Shown piece after piece: positions 1 through 7,256 of a DNA stretch of 39,691 nucleotides. The position numbers were made by a program, and so were the translations under genes. The notes under the pieces were generated by a model. That model searched no databases. It was not told where the DNA came from and worked only from the letters and a program-made list of their open reading frames with translations. Position 1 is the first letter of the stretch, and each line of letters opens with the position of its first letter. This DNA is from Roseburia_C amylophila (lineage in GTDB: Bacteria; Bacillota; Clostridia; Lachnospirales; Lachnospiraceae): assembly GCF_025567465.1 (NCBI RefSeq), contig NZ_JAOQKI010000025.1, positions 1 through 39,691 of the forward strand. The letters run 5' to 3'.

Positions 1-115
1 TTTGTAATCTTTTGATTACGTTTTTCTCAAAATCTTTCAAGGTTATTTCACTGTTCAGTTATCAAGGTTCTTGACCAGTTCTGCGAACTCTTTTACTTTG
101 TTCTCACCGGTCAGC
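1..115 (-). other. probable rRNA-operon leader (rRNA genes off left edge)
   Basis: Read on the minus strand, this stretch follows a consensus promoter and contains CTTGATAACTGAACAG (about 68-53) and a second CTTGAAAG motif. Such motifs are characteristic of the leader and spacer regions of Firmicute rRNA operons. No rRNA gene is inside the window. The inference is that a 16S gene begins just beyond position 1 on the minus strand. The region has no credible protein-coding ORF. Confidence 0.55.
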
Positions 116-121
116 TTGTTT

Positions 122-150
122 ATATTATCACAGGACTTTCTCTTTGTCAA
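122..150 (-). promoter_or_regulatory. strong SigA promoter, probably rRNA operon P
   Basis: On the minus strand TTGACA (150-145) is followed by a 17-bp spacer and TAATAT (127-122), with an extended TGA just before the -10. This is close to a perfect vegetative promoter and fires toward the left edge, into the leader-like sequence. Confidence 0.75.
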
Positions 151-232
151 CAACTTTTTTACTTTTTTTGACTTATTTTTTACAGTCGTAAAATCCATTG
201 TCGAACGTCCGCATAATCATCTCACAAGCGAG

Positions 233-322
233 CGGAGAAGGAGGGATTTGAACCCTCGCGCCGCTGTTAACGACCTGCACCCTTTCCAGGGGTGTCCCTT
301 CGGCCAGCTTGGGTACTTCTCC
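233..322 (-). tRNA. tRNA-Ser (GGA anticodon)
   Basis: The minus strand folds as a class II tRNA. The 7-bp acceptor stem GGAGAAG/CTTCTCC has its arms at 322-316 and 240-234. The anticodon loop contains GGA, a long variable arm is present, and the T loop reads GGTTCAAATCC. Length is 90 nt and no CCA is encoded. It is the second of two serine tRNAs transcribed leftward from the promoter at 470-498. Confidence 0.95.
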
Positions 323-351
323 GAATCAGTTTCCAATTATTAAGTTGGAAG

Positions 352-437
352 CGGAGAGAGTGGGATTCGAACCCACGCGCCCTTGCGGACAAACGGTTTT
401 CAAGACCGCCTCGTTATGACCACTTCGATATCTCTCC
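352..437 (-). tRNA. tRNA-Ser (UGA anticodon)
   Basis: The minus strand forms a class II tRNA with acceptor stem GGAGAGA/TCTCTCC (arms 437-431 and 359-353). The anticodon loop reads CTTGAAA, giving anticodon TGA. A long variable arm (GTCCGCAAGGGC region) and a GGTTCGAATCC T arm are present. Length is 86 nt and no CCA is encoded. It lies 29 bp upstream of the GGA serine tRNA in the same transcript. Confidence 0.95.
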
Positions 438-469
438 ATATTGATACGCTTCAAATCAGCGCAAAAATG

Positions 470-498
470 ATTCTATCATCAAATAGATAGCATGTCAA
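470..498 (-). promoter_or_regulatory. SigA promoter of the tRNA-Ser pair
   Basis: Minus strand TTGACA (498-493), 17-bp spacer, TAGAAT (475-470), with extended TGA before the -10. It sits 33 bp upstream of the first tRNA-Ser and just downstream of ispD. No hairpin terminator is visible between ispD and this promoter. Confidence 0.75.
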
Positions 499-571
499 CA
501 ATTATTTTCATTTTTTCAAAATTTCAAAATATATCCATTTGATTTCCCACTGATGCCGGATGGTTTATTTT

Positions 572-1285
572 CTATGAACATACACCTTTACCGGGATTTC
601 CTGCATTCAGCATAAACTCCGCCATTTCCAAATCTTCCGGTGTTGTAATCTTAAAGTTGCGATAGCTACCATCTATTACATATACCGGAACTTTTCCATA
701 CGCCTCCACTACCATTGCATCATCTGTAACATCTTCTCTTCCATCCGCTATCATCTTCTGATAAGAATCATAAATCAGGGAATAGGAAAATGCCTGTGGT
801 GTCTGTACCATATAAAGGCTTTTTCTTGGTGGGGTATCCTCTACTTTTCCGTTTTCATCTACCTTTTTTATGGTATCCTTCACCGGCACAGCTGCAATAC
901 ATGCATGTTTTTTCTGCACTTCATCCATTGTATGTCGGATGACTTCCTGTTCGATAAACGGGCGTGCCCCATCATGAATCAGTACATAATCCGTATGTTC
1001 ACACGCACTTAAGCCCTGAAAAACAGAGTGGTAACGTTCCTTACCACCCTTTACTATCTTCGTTACTTTATGCAATTTATATTTTTCTACAATTTCTTTC
1101 CGGCAGTATTCCTCTTCTCCTTCACCGGTTACCAATACGATTTCATCTACCGGGCTTTCTTCAAATGCCTTAAGGGTATAATAAATCACCGGCCTCCCAC
1201 AAAGAAGCAGATACTGCTTATGGACAGAGCTTCCCATGCGGCTTCCTTTTCCCGCAGAAAGCACGATTGCTGTATACTTTGCCAT
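572..1285 (-). CDS. ispD: 2-C-methyl-D-erythritol 4-phosphate cytidylyltransferase IspD
   Basis: This enzyme transfers CMP from CTP to methylerythritol phosphate, the third step of the MEP isoprenoid pathway in the cytoplasm. The 237-residue protein is the usual family length. The nucleotide-binding loop SAGKGSRMG lies at residues 10-18, followed by HKQYL. The HDGARPF motif is at residues 104-110, and VTDDAMVVE marks the C-terminal half. Its ATG overlaps the tsaD stop by one base (TAATG) with GGAG just upstream, so the two are translationally coupled. It is the last gene of the t6A operon. Confidence 0.95.
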   Translation of the reverse strand: MAKYTAIVLSAGKGSRMGSSVHKQYLLLCGRPVIYYTLKAFEESPVDEIVLVTGEGEEEYCRKEIVEKYKLHKVTKIVKGGKERYHSVFQGLSACEHTDYVLIHDGARPFIEQEVIRHTMDEVQKKHACIAAVPVKDTIKKVDENGKVEDTPPRKSLYMVQTPQAFSYSLIYDSYQKMIADGREDVTDDAMVVEAYGKVPVYVIDGSYRNFKITTPEDLEMAEFMLNAGNPGKGVCS

Positions 1286-2316
1286 TAACGTTCTCCTAAT
1301 TTTAAGTTTGGTACTGCATTCAAATCAAGTCCGGAACGGATTCCCGCCCGGTAATCATAATATGCTGCTGCCCCTATCATTGCTGCATTATCGGTACAGA
1401 GAATCGGCGACGGATGATAAAATGCCACATTTCTCTTCCGGCACTCTTCTTCCATTGCTCCTCTTAAGGTTCCATTAGAAGCCACTCCGCCCGCAATAGC
1501 AAATTTATCAATCTGATATTTTTCAATGGCATGCATGGCATTTCCCACCAGCACATCAATAACCGCTTTCTGGAAAGATGCTGCAATATCCGCCTGCACA
1601 ATCTCAATACCTTTCATTTTACAGCTGTTCAGATGGTTTAAAACAGCAGACTTTAAGCCACTGAAGCTGAAGTCATACTCCCCATCTGCAATCTTCGGTC
1701 TTGGGAATTCCACAGCATGAGGATTTCCTTCATGTGCTACTTTTTCAATCTTTGGTCCACCCGGATAGCCTAATCCGATTGCTCTCGCCACTTTATCAAA
1801 GGCTTCACCTGCTGCATCATCCCTGGTTCTTCCAAGTATCTCATATTTTCCATAATCCAGTACTTTTACCAGATGTGTATGACCGCCGGATACCACAAGA
1901 CATAAAAATGGCGGCTCTAACTCTTTATTTTCAATATAATTTGCGCTGATGTGTCCCTCAATATGATGCACACCTACCAGTGGAATATTTCTTGCATAAC
2001 TGATTGCTTTTGCTTCTGCCACACCAACCAGGAGGGCACCCACTAATCCCGGTCCATAAGTTACACCGATTGCATCTATATCTGCCCAGTCTGCCTGCGC
2101 TTCCTGCATTGCTTCTGTTATTACCTGATTAATTTTCTCAATATGTTTACGGGATGCAATTTCCGGAACCACACCTCCATATAAGGTATGTAATGCGATC
2201 TGGGATGAAATGATATTCGATCTCACATCCCTTCCATTTACTACAACTGCTGCCGCAGTCTCATCGCAGGAACTTTCTATTGCAAGAATTGCAATATCTC
2301 CTTTATTTTTCTGCAT
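1285..2316 (-). CDS. tsaD: tRNA N6-threonylcarbamoyladenosine transferase TsaD
   Basis: TsaD moves the threonylcarbamoyl group onto A37 of ANN-decoding tRNAs, working with TsaB and TsaE, both encoded in the same operon. Visible features are the ASKHA-fold start LAIESSCDET (residues 11-20), the metal-binding HHIEGH (117-122), GGVASNGTLR and the C-terminal DNAAMIGAAA. I chose the ATG at 2316 (343 residues, MQKNKGD) because AAGGAG lies nine bases upstream. In-frame ATGs at 2322 and 2343 sit too close to, or upstream of, that site. The gene overlaps the end of the preceding ORF by 14 bp. Confidence 0.95.
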   Translation of the reverse strand: MQKNKGDIAILAIESSCDETAAAVVVNGRDVRSNIISSQIALHTLYGGVVPEIASRKHIEKINQVITEAMQEAQADWADIDAIGVTYGPGLVGALLVGVAEAKAISYARNIPLVGVHHIEGHISANYIENKELEPPFLCLVVSGGHTHLVKVLDYGKYEILGRTRDDAAGEAFDKVARAIGLGYPGGPKIEKVAHEGNPHAVEFPRPKIADGEYDFSFSGLKSAVLNHLNSCKMKGIEIVQADIAASFQKAVIDVLVGNAMHAIEKYQIDKFAIAGGVASNGTLRGAMEEECRKRNVAFYHPSPILCTDNAAMIGAAAYYDYRAGIRSGLDLNAVPNLKLGER

Positions 2317-2899
2317 CACCATTGTCTCCTTCCAGTGCCACAAATCCTAATATTTTCCAGTCCCCATTCTCATCCTTACGCAGCACATATTCCTGGTTAG
2401 CCCGGTTATATGCCTTGGTAGAGCGCAGGAAATAAGATGCCGTCACATAGGCACAATCACTTCCCTCTACTTTCTTATAAGCCACTTCATCTGTATCGCA
2501 GACAGATGCTGTTGCTATAATCTTACTTTCTGCTTTATAAGCCGCAATATCATTCTGCATCTGGGTTGAAAATGTATCCTGCGGATTGTTTTCCAATAAC
2601 TCTTCATCCATCAGTGCACGCATCTTCTCCAACAGCTTCTGGTACTGCTCATCATCGTAAGTTTCATTATAAAGGCAGAGCAGAATCCTATTATAATATT
2701 TGATTACAGCACGAGGTGACGCCGGATAATCCTTCTCTAAATTTTTACTTAAAACAGAGGTTATCTCATCTGTTTCTCCTGTTGTTTCCACACTTCTTGG
2801 TGAGCGGTTTGTCAGATAATAATAAAATCCGGCCACAATTCCAACGCAAATCACACCTATAATAACTGTCTTAATTATGCCTGCTGTACGTTTCTTCAT
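2303..2899 (-). CDS. membrane-anchored protein of unknown function (DUF6715-like)
   Basis: This 198-residue protein starts with a short basic segment and one hydrophobic helix (about residues 8-30, KTVIIGVICVGIVAGFYYYL). An extracytoplasmic, mostly helical domain follows. No cysteine lipobox is present. It resembles small Lachnospiraceae proteins that I recall as DUF6715, a tentative match from memory. It lies between rnz and tsaD, two bases after the rnz stop, so it is co-transcribed. I cannot assign a function. The segment YDDEQYQKLLEKMRALMDEE suggests a helical module, and the ending DGDWKILGFVALEG-like segment resembles SnoaL/NTF2-like folds, but this is weak. Confidence 0.7.
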   Translation of the reverse strand: MKKRTAGIIKTVIIGVICVGIVAGFYYYLTNRSPRSVETTGETDEITSVLSKNLEKDYPASPRAVIKYYNRILLCLYNETYDDEQYQKLLEKMRALMDEELLENNPQDTFSTQMQNDIAAYKAESKIIATASVCDTDEVAYKKVEGSDCAYVTASYFLRSTKAYNRANQEYVLRKDENGDWKILGFVALEGDNGDAEK

Positions 2900-2901
2900 G
2901 T

Positions 2902-3813
2902 TTACGCCTCCTCAAAATCCAGTGTAACACTCTTTCCATCTTTGCCTAAATATGCATTCGGATATATCTTCCTTACAGCATCCATATAGTCTTCGCCCCT
3001 TACAAGGGAAGGGCTGAAGTGGGTAAGCCACATTTCTTTCACCCCGGCATCCTTGGCAAGATGTGCTGCTTCATAAAAAGTCATATGTTTATATTGTTTC
3101 GCTTTTGCAAGTTTCTCTTTTTCTGCATACATACCTTCACAGATAAATAAATCGGAATCTTTGGCATTTTTTGCAATGCTCTCCGTCGGGCGGGTATCAG
3201 TACAATATGTCAGCTTGATGCCTTTTCTTGGCGGGCCTAATACCATTTCCGGCAGATAGGTCTTGTCCTCTTCTTCAATCATTTCACCTTTTTGCAGGCG
3301 GCTCCAGTATTTCTGCGGTATCTGCCGTTCTAATGCATGTTCCACTGAAAATCTTCCAGCCCTTGGGATCTCCAAGGTATAGCCGTAGCAGGTAACATTA
3401 TGGTTCACCCGGAAAGCATGAATCGTATATCCCTTTAATTCTATAGTCTCTTCCGGTTCCGTCAGTTCTATAAATTTAATCTCAAAAGGCAGTTCCGGTG
3501 CAATCACACGCAGTGCATTTACCACACGTTCCAGTCCCTTTGGTCCAATCATCGTCAGCGGCTCAGTTCGTTCTGCATTTCCCATGGTAAGAAGAATTCC
3601 AGGCAGTCCGCTGATATGATCCGCATGGTAATGTGTAAAGCACATAATATCCACCGGCTTAAAGCTCCAGCCTTTTTCTTTTACTGCAATCTGGGTTCCT
3701 TCGCCACAGTCAATCATCAGACTGCTGCCATTATATCTTGTCATCAGTGAAGTCAGCCATCGATATGGCAATGGCATCATTCCACCGGTTCCTAATAAAC
3801 AGACATCTAACAT
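2902..3813 (-). CDS. rnz: ribonuclease Z
   Basis: RNase Z cuts the 3' trailer from tRNA precursors that lack an encoded CCA. That fits this window, because none of the three tRNA genes encodes CCA. The 303-residue protein has the metallo-beta-lactamase motif HYHADH at residues 61-66, preceded by IDCGEGTQ (34-41). Later metal ligands are plausible in TYCTDTRPT (about 210) and THFSPS (about 264). GAGGAAATAGA precedes the ATG. It sits between the small zinc protein and the DUF6715-like gene in the t6A operon. Confidence 0.93.
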   Translation of the reverse strand: MLDVCLLGTGGMMPLPYRWLTSLMTRYNGSSLMIDCGEGTQIAVKEKGWSFKPVDIMCFTHYHADHISGLPGILLTMGNAERTEPLTMIGPKGLERVVNALRVIAPELPFEIKFIELTEPEETIELKGYTIHAFRVNHNVTCYGYTLEIPRAGRFSVEHALERQIPQKYWSRLQKGEMIEEEDKTYLPEMVLGPPRKGIKLTYCTDTRPTESIAKNAKDSDLFICEGMYAEKEKLAKAKQYKHMTFYEAAHLAKDAGVKEMWLTHFSPSLVRGEDYMDAVRKIYPNAYLGKDGKSVTLDFEEA

Positions 3814-3830
3814 TCTATTTCCTCAGCTCT

Positions 3831-4025
3831 CTATACAATTTCTGTTACTTCTTCCATTAAAGGCGGTATCACAAACTGTTTTGTCCATGCATCAAAGCAG
3901 GACTCGCATACACGCAGTTTGCTTTTCACACCATCCTTAGTAGAAAAATAATTCCATTCTTTTTCTATATAAATATAATCCTGTTTTCGTTCTTCGATTT
4001 CTTTTCCACAACAATTGCAAACCAT
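3831..4025 (-). CDS. small zinc-ribbon protein, unknown function
   Basis: This is a 64-residue protein with CNCC near the N terminus and CESC near residue 40, a typical pair of zinc knuckles. The middle is acidic and aromatic (YIYIEKEWNYFSTKDG). I place the start at 4025 because GGAGG lies seven bases upstream. The longer ORF from 4064 would put that ribosome binding site inside the gene. It is cotranscribed between rimI and rnz. Function is unknown, and a role as a folding or RNA-binding accessory is only a guess. Confidence 0.75.
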   Translation of the reverse strand: MVCNCCGKEIEERKQDYIYIEKEWNYFSTKDGVKSKLRVCESCFDAWTKQFVIPPLMEEVTEIV

Positions 4026-4097
4026 TTCGCATCCTCCGTCTCTTATCTTGTGGTTCTCTTTCATTATAGAACCATTCCAATAAATTTGCAGTGGAAA

Positions 4098-4532
4098 TTA
4101 CTGGACCCTGCTCATGATATATGCATCCTCTGAGGGCTTTTCATAAAAATTCTTTCGAGTTCCAAGTACAGAGAATCCAAGTTTCTGATACAGGCGAATG
4201 GCAGGCTCATTGGATACCCTTACCTCTAAAACATACCGGCGAATACCATGTTTTCTACCCTGCTGCATTAGTTCTGTTACTAGTTGTTCCCCATAACCTC
4301 TGTTTCTGCAGGCTTCACTTATTGCCACATTGGTAATCTCGCCTTCATCTAATGCCATATACATTCCACAATATCCTAAGATGGAACCCGCTTCTTCTGC
4401 CACCAGAAAAATCACATGGTTCATGGCAAGAGCATCGCGAAATCCCTGCTCGCTCCATGGCTGTGAAAAAACTTTTGCCTCTATGGCTGCTACATCAAAA
4501 ACATCTGCCTCTGACATTCTACGAATTTCCAT
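4098..4532 (-). CDS. rimI: ribosomal protein S18 alanine N-acetyltransferase RimI
   Basis: This 144-residue GNAT-fold enzyme acetylates the N-terminal alanine of ribosomal protein S18 using acetyl-CoA. The acetyl-CoA-binding segment is ISEACRNRGYGEQL (about residues 72-85), and the C-terminal part has EPAIRLYQKLGF, as in RimI. It overlaps the end of tsaB by 14 bp, the usual TsaB-RimI arrangement. GNAT proteins are broad, so the specific substrate is inferred from context and motif match. Confidence 0.9.
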   Translation of the reverse strand: MEIRRMSEADVFDVAAIEAKVFSQPWSEQGFRDALAMNHVIFLVAEEAGSILGYCGMYMALDEGEITNVAISEACRNRGYGEQLVTELMQQGRKHGIRRYVLEVRVSNEPAIRLYQKLGFSVLGTRKNFYEKPSEDAYIMSRVQ

Positions 4533-5226
4533 GCTGTTCCATCCTCTCGCGTTCTGCCTGGGAAAGGCGCAGATATTCCGGTTTGTGTTCTTCTGCAGAT
4601 TCTAATTTACCTGCTTTGTAATATTCTTCTCCTAAAGCTGCAACAGCTGCTGCACGCTGCTTATTCACATGTGCCGGTGCAAAGGAATATGGCACTTTAC
4701 AGTTTTCTTCTATATAAGTGGTAAATACCGGGACACCATCTCCCAAAAATACAACCGGAGCATTGTTTTCATTTATCTTTGCTACAATCTCATCAATTCC
4801 CACAACGCACTGTGGGCACAATACCTGCATTTTTTCGTCTTCAAACTGATATAAACCGGTATAGGTCTGGTTTCTTCTGGCATCCATTAATGGACAGATA
4901 ATATCTCTATGCCCATAGAGGTTGTATGCCAGTGCATCCACGGTCGGTACGGATATCAACGGCTTATCCAGTGCAAGTCCCAATCCTTTTGCTGTTGCAG
5001 AGCCAATCCGAAGTCCGGTAAATGAGCCCGGGCCCGCTGCAATTGCAATGGCATCTAATGTATCCAAATCCAGTTCTATCATTTTCGCAAGTTCATCTAA
5101 CATTGGCAGCAAGGTCTGTGAATGTGTTTTCTTATAATTTACAGTAAATTCTCCCAACAGCACATCATCTTCTACTACTGCTACGCTGGCTACCAGTCCG
5201 GAGCTGTCCAATCCCAATATTTTCAT
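4519..5226 (-). CDS. tsaB: t6A biosynthesis protein TsaB
   Basis: TsaB is an ASKHA-fold partner that activates TsaD in threonylcarbamoyl transfer. The 235-residue protein starts MKILGLDSSGLVASVAV. It has the family signature AIAAGPGSFTGLRIGSATAKGL at about residues 62-83. The family lacks the TsaD metal histidines, as seen here. Its ATG overlaps the tsaE stop by four bases (ATGA), and its end overlaps rimI. Confidence 0.95.
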   Translation of the reverse strand: MKILGLDSSGLVASVAVVEDDVLLGEFTVNYKKTHSQTLLPMLDELAKMIELDLDTLDAIAIAAGPGSFTGLRIGSATAKGLGLALDKPLISVPTVDALAYNLYGHRDIICPLMDARRNQTYTGLYQFEDEKMQVLCPQCVVGIDEIVAKINENNAPVVFLGDGVPVFTTYIEENCKVPYSFAPAHVNKQRAAAVAALGEEYYKAGKLESAEEHKPEYLRLSQAERERMEQHGNS

Positions 5227-5654
5227 CGTTCCACCTCTTCTATTGTTATCCTGCGATAATCAAATCCTTTTTCCAAATCTTTCTCTATTGTTATCTGCCG
5301 GTAATGATCCGGTAAAATTTCTTCAATCAGATTTGCCCATTCTATCATGGTCAGACCATTTCCATAAAAATAGTCCTCATAGCCGATTTCATCCATTTCC
5401 TCAATATCCGCAATCCGGTATACATCAAAATGATAAAATGGCATTCTTCCTTCTTCATACTCCTGCACAATAGTAAAAGTCGGACTGCAGATAGGTTCTG
5501 TTATCTCCAAACCCTTGGCTATTCCCTGGGTAAAAACGGTTTTTCCTACTCCCAGATCTCCGATTAATGTATACACTTCTCCCGGCTTTGCTTCCCGTCC
5601 AATCTGTTCGCCTAACTTTTCTGTTTCTTCTGCCGAAAATGTTTCATATACCAT
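5223..5654 (-). CDS. tsaE: t6A biosynthesis ATPase TsaE
   Basis: TsaE is the small P-loop ATPase needed for turnover of the TsaBDE complex. The 143-residue protein has the Walker A motif GDLGVGKT at residues 32-39 and then SPTFTIVQEY. The HFDVYRI segment and the IEWANLIEEILP segment are also characteristic. Length and motif order match the family. Translation is coupled to tsaB by a four-base overlap. It follows the YcxB-like gene by 12 bp. Confidence 0.95.
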   Translation of the reverse strand: MVYETFSAEETEKLGEQIGREAKPGEVYTLIGDLGVGKTVFTQGIAKGLEITEPICSPTFTIVQEYEEGRMPFYHFDVYRIADIEEMDEIGYEDYFYGNGLTMIEWANLIEEILPDHYRQITIEKDLEKGFDYRRITIEEVER

Positions 5655-5666
5655 ATACTTTTCTTC

Positions 5667-6170
5667 CTATCTCTTCTTCATACAATTCTGGTGCTTCTTC
5701 AAATTCTTATCTGCCAGTTCCTTCAACGCTGCGTACTGCCCACCTACAATTTCCATCGGCAGGATATATGCATTCACGCGGCTGCTGTAAATCAGAACAT
5801 TATGCTTTGTTGACACCATTTTATAAATCTGTTTCCACTCCAGCAGGGCATTTTCTTCTCCCAGAGATACATGGACACCTTCATCATCCAACATATAATG
5901 CAGTGTACTTTTCAGTGCCTCTGACATGGAAATCTGTCTTGCCGCCCGCATTTTCAAGGTTAATGGAAAATAAAAAAGAAAGACAATGCCAAATATGATG
6001 TAAAGCACCGTATACATGGTATCTACCTTTCCATAGGTTCCCACTGCGGCTACAAATCCAAGCACCGCTGCCAAGATGGAAAAGATTCCGGTAAAACTGG
6101 TATATATATGATACATATTAAACCGGTACATATCGTTCGCTGTTATTTTTACATCAAATTCAATTGGCAT
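5667..6170 (-). CDS. YcxB-like membrane protein
   Basis: This 167-residue protein has an N-terminal soluble segment (FDVKITANDMYRFNMYH), two transmembrane helices (about residues 27-47 and 53-72) and a C-terminal domain. The C-terminal domain includes VSLGEENALLEWKQIYKMVSTK and YILPMEIVGG, a pattern seen in YcxB-family proteins. Function is unknown. AGGAGG precedes the ATG. It is the first gene after the promoter at 6202-6230, so it leads the t6A operon. Confidence 0.8.
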   Translation of the reverse strand: MPIEFDVKITANDMYRFNMYHIYTSFTGIFSILAAVLGFVAAVGTYGKVDTMYTVLYIIFGIVFLFYFPLTLKMRAARQISMSEALKSTLHYMLDDEGVHVSLGEENALLEWKQIYKMVSTKHNVLIYSSRVNAYILPMEIVGGQYAALKELADKNLKKHQNCMKKR

Positions 6171-6201
6171 TGTCTTTCCTCCTGCTTACTTTTCTGATTG
6201 A

Positions 6202-6230
6202 AGTATAGCATTATTTTCGGGAATAGACAA
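6202..6230 (-). promoter_or_regulatory. SigA promoter of the t6A operon
   Basis: Minus strand TTGTCT (230-225 of this kilobase), 17-bp spacer, TATACT (207-202), with an extended TGC just before the -10. It lies about 32 bp upstream of the YcxB-like start codon. Confidence 0.65.
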
Positions 6231-6268
6231 ACTCTTTATCAATTTTGTGTCGGGCAAAAAAGGGACGT

Positions 6269-6913
6269 CTAATTCTTACGGCTGTTGGTTCCTTTGATAA
6301 TTGGTGAAATATGTTTATAAATCAAAAATGTAATTCCAACACTAATCATACCTTTTAAGAAGGTGAATGGCATATTAAATACTACCAGACACTCCAATAA
6401 ATTATCCATATGTCCGCCTACTGCAGAAGCGATTGCATTGTAAGCACCAATAATGGCATCTTCCGGCATAAATGCTGTATAGAACGGATATACCAGGAAA
6501 TAGTTTGATACCACACTGAATACTGCCATGAAAAGTGCTCCTGCTAAAGAACCGATTAATGCACCTTTGCGGTTCTTCTTAAATTTGTAAATCAGTCCTG
6601 CCGGAAGCACAAACGCTACTCCAAGAATGAAATTGGACAATTCTCCAACACCACTTGTGGTTGTAATAGTCAGATGAATCAGATTTTTAATCAGGCAGAT
6701 TACAATTCCGCTGACCGGTCCCATGGAAAATGCTCCAATCAATGCCGGAAGTTCTGAAATATCCAGTTTGATGAAGTTTGGCATAAACGGAACTGCAAAA
6801 TCAAGGAACATCAGGATGAACGCAATGGCTGAAAGCATTGCTGTCATCGTCAGATATCTTGCATTTACACCTGTTTTTACGTTGCTGTTTGTTGTTACAC
6901 TGTTTGTACTCAT
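6269..6913 (-). CDS. ribU: riboflavin ECF transporter substrate-binding protein RibU
   Basis: RibU is the membrane S component that captures riboflavin and hands it to the shared ECF energizing module, which is not encoded here. The 214-residue protein has about six hydrophobic helices. The first contains the region ARYLTMTAMLSAIAFILMF, and PNFIKLDISELPALIGAFSMGP follows, typical of S components. I set the start at 6913 because AAGGAG lies eight bases upstream. The ORF reading further upstream runs through the terminator and riboswitch. Regulation by FMN is indicated by the upstream riboswitch. Confidence 0.93.
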   Translation of the reverse strand: MSTNSVTTNSNVKTGVNARYLTMTAMLSAIAFILMFLDFAVPFMPNFIKLDISELPALIGAFSMGPVSGIVICLIKNLIHLTITTTSGVGELSNFILGVAFVLPAGLIYKFKKNRKGALIGSLAGALFMAVFSVVSNYFLVYPFYTAFMPEDAIIGAYNAIASAVGGHMDNLLECLVVFNMPFTFLKGMISVGITFLIYKHISPIIKGTNSRKN

Positions 6914-6982
6914 TTCTTTTACTCCTTTTTCTTTACTTTTAGCTCTTGCAAGGGATGTCCGGAGTATTGGTGTACCATAAAA

Positions 6983-7006
6983 GCCCCGGATAAAACTATC
7001 CGGGGC
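6983..7006 (-). terminator. FMN-riboswitch expression-platform terminator
   Basis: On the minus strand a perfect 10-bp stem (GCCCCGGATA/TATCCGGGGC) with a four-base loop is followed by TTTTA. It lies between the FMN aptamer and ribU. Ligand binding is expected to favour this hairpin and stop transcription. Confidence 0.75.
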
Positions 7007-7035
7007 ACGCAAAATAATCACCTTAATGGTCACTT

Positions 7036-7177
7036 ATCTTCTCCCATCCAGACTATACTGTCGGTTTTGGATTTTCACCAAATCAACTGCAATACTACAG
7101 TTCACGGACTAATGTGTCATGCACAATCACCGTCGGTCGGGAATCTATGCTTCGCATATCACCCTGCCCCGAAGACT
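7036..7177 (-). promoter_or_regulatory. FMN riboswitch (RFN element)
   Basis: The minus strand carries the conserved RFN blocks in order: TCTTCGGGGCAGGGTG, TTCCCGACCG-CGGT, AGTCCGTGA, TGATTTGGTGAAAATCC, and CCGACAGTATAGTCTGGATG ending GGGAGAAGA, which closes the P1 stem. These blocks define the FMN aptamer. It sits in the leader of ribU, with a terminator hairpin downstream, so repression by FMN at the level of transcription is expected. Confidence 0.96.
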
Positions 7178-7200
7178 TCCTATTCAATTACTATGGGTTT

Positions 7201-7229
7201 ATTGTAGAACTTCACTTTTTCCTTGTCAA
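7201..7229 (-). promoter_or_regulatory. SigA promoter of ribU
   Basis: Minus strand TTGACA (7229-7224), 17-bp spacer, TACAAT (7206-7201). It lies about 25 bp upstream of the FMN aptamer and just downstream of the tex stop codon. Confidence 0.75.
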
Positions 7230-7256
7230 TACCCAATTTTATCTGTTACCTTTTAT

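Noticed and set aside
71..343. Plus-strand ORF of 90 residues
   Set aside because: It overlaps the rRNA leader, promoter and a tRNA-Ser gene.
6914..7033. N-terminal extension of RibU
   Set aside because: It translates the terminator and riboswitch; the ribosome binding site supports 6913.
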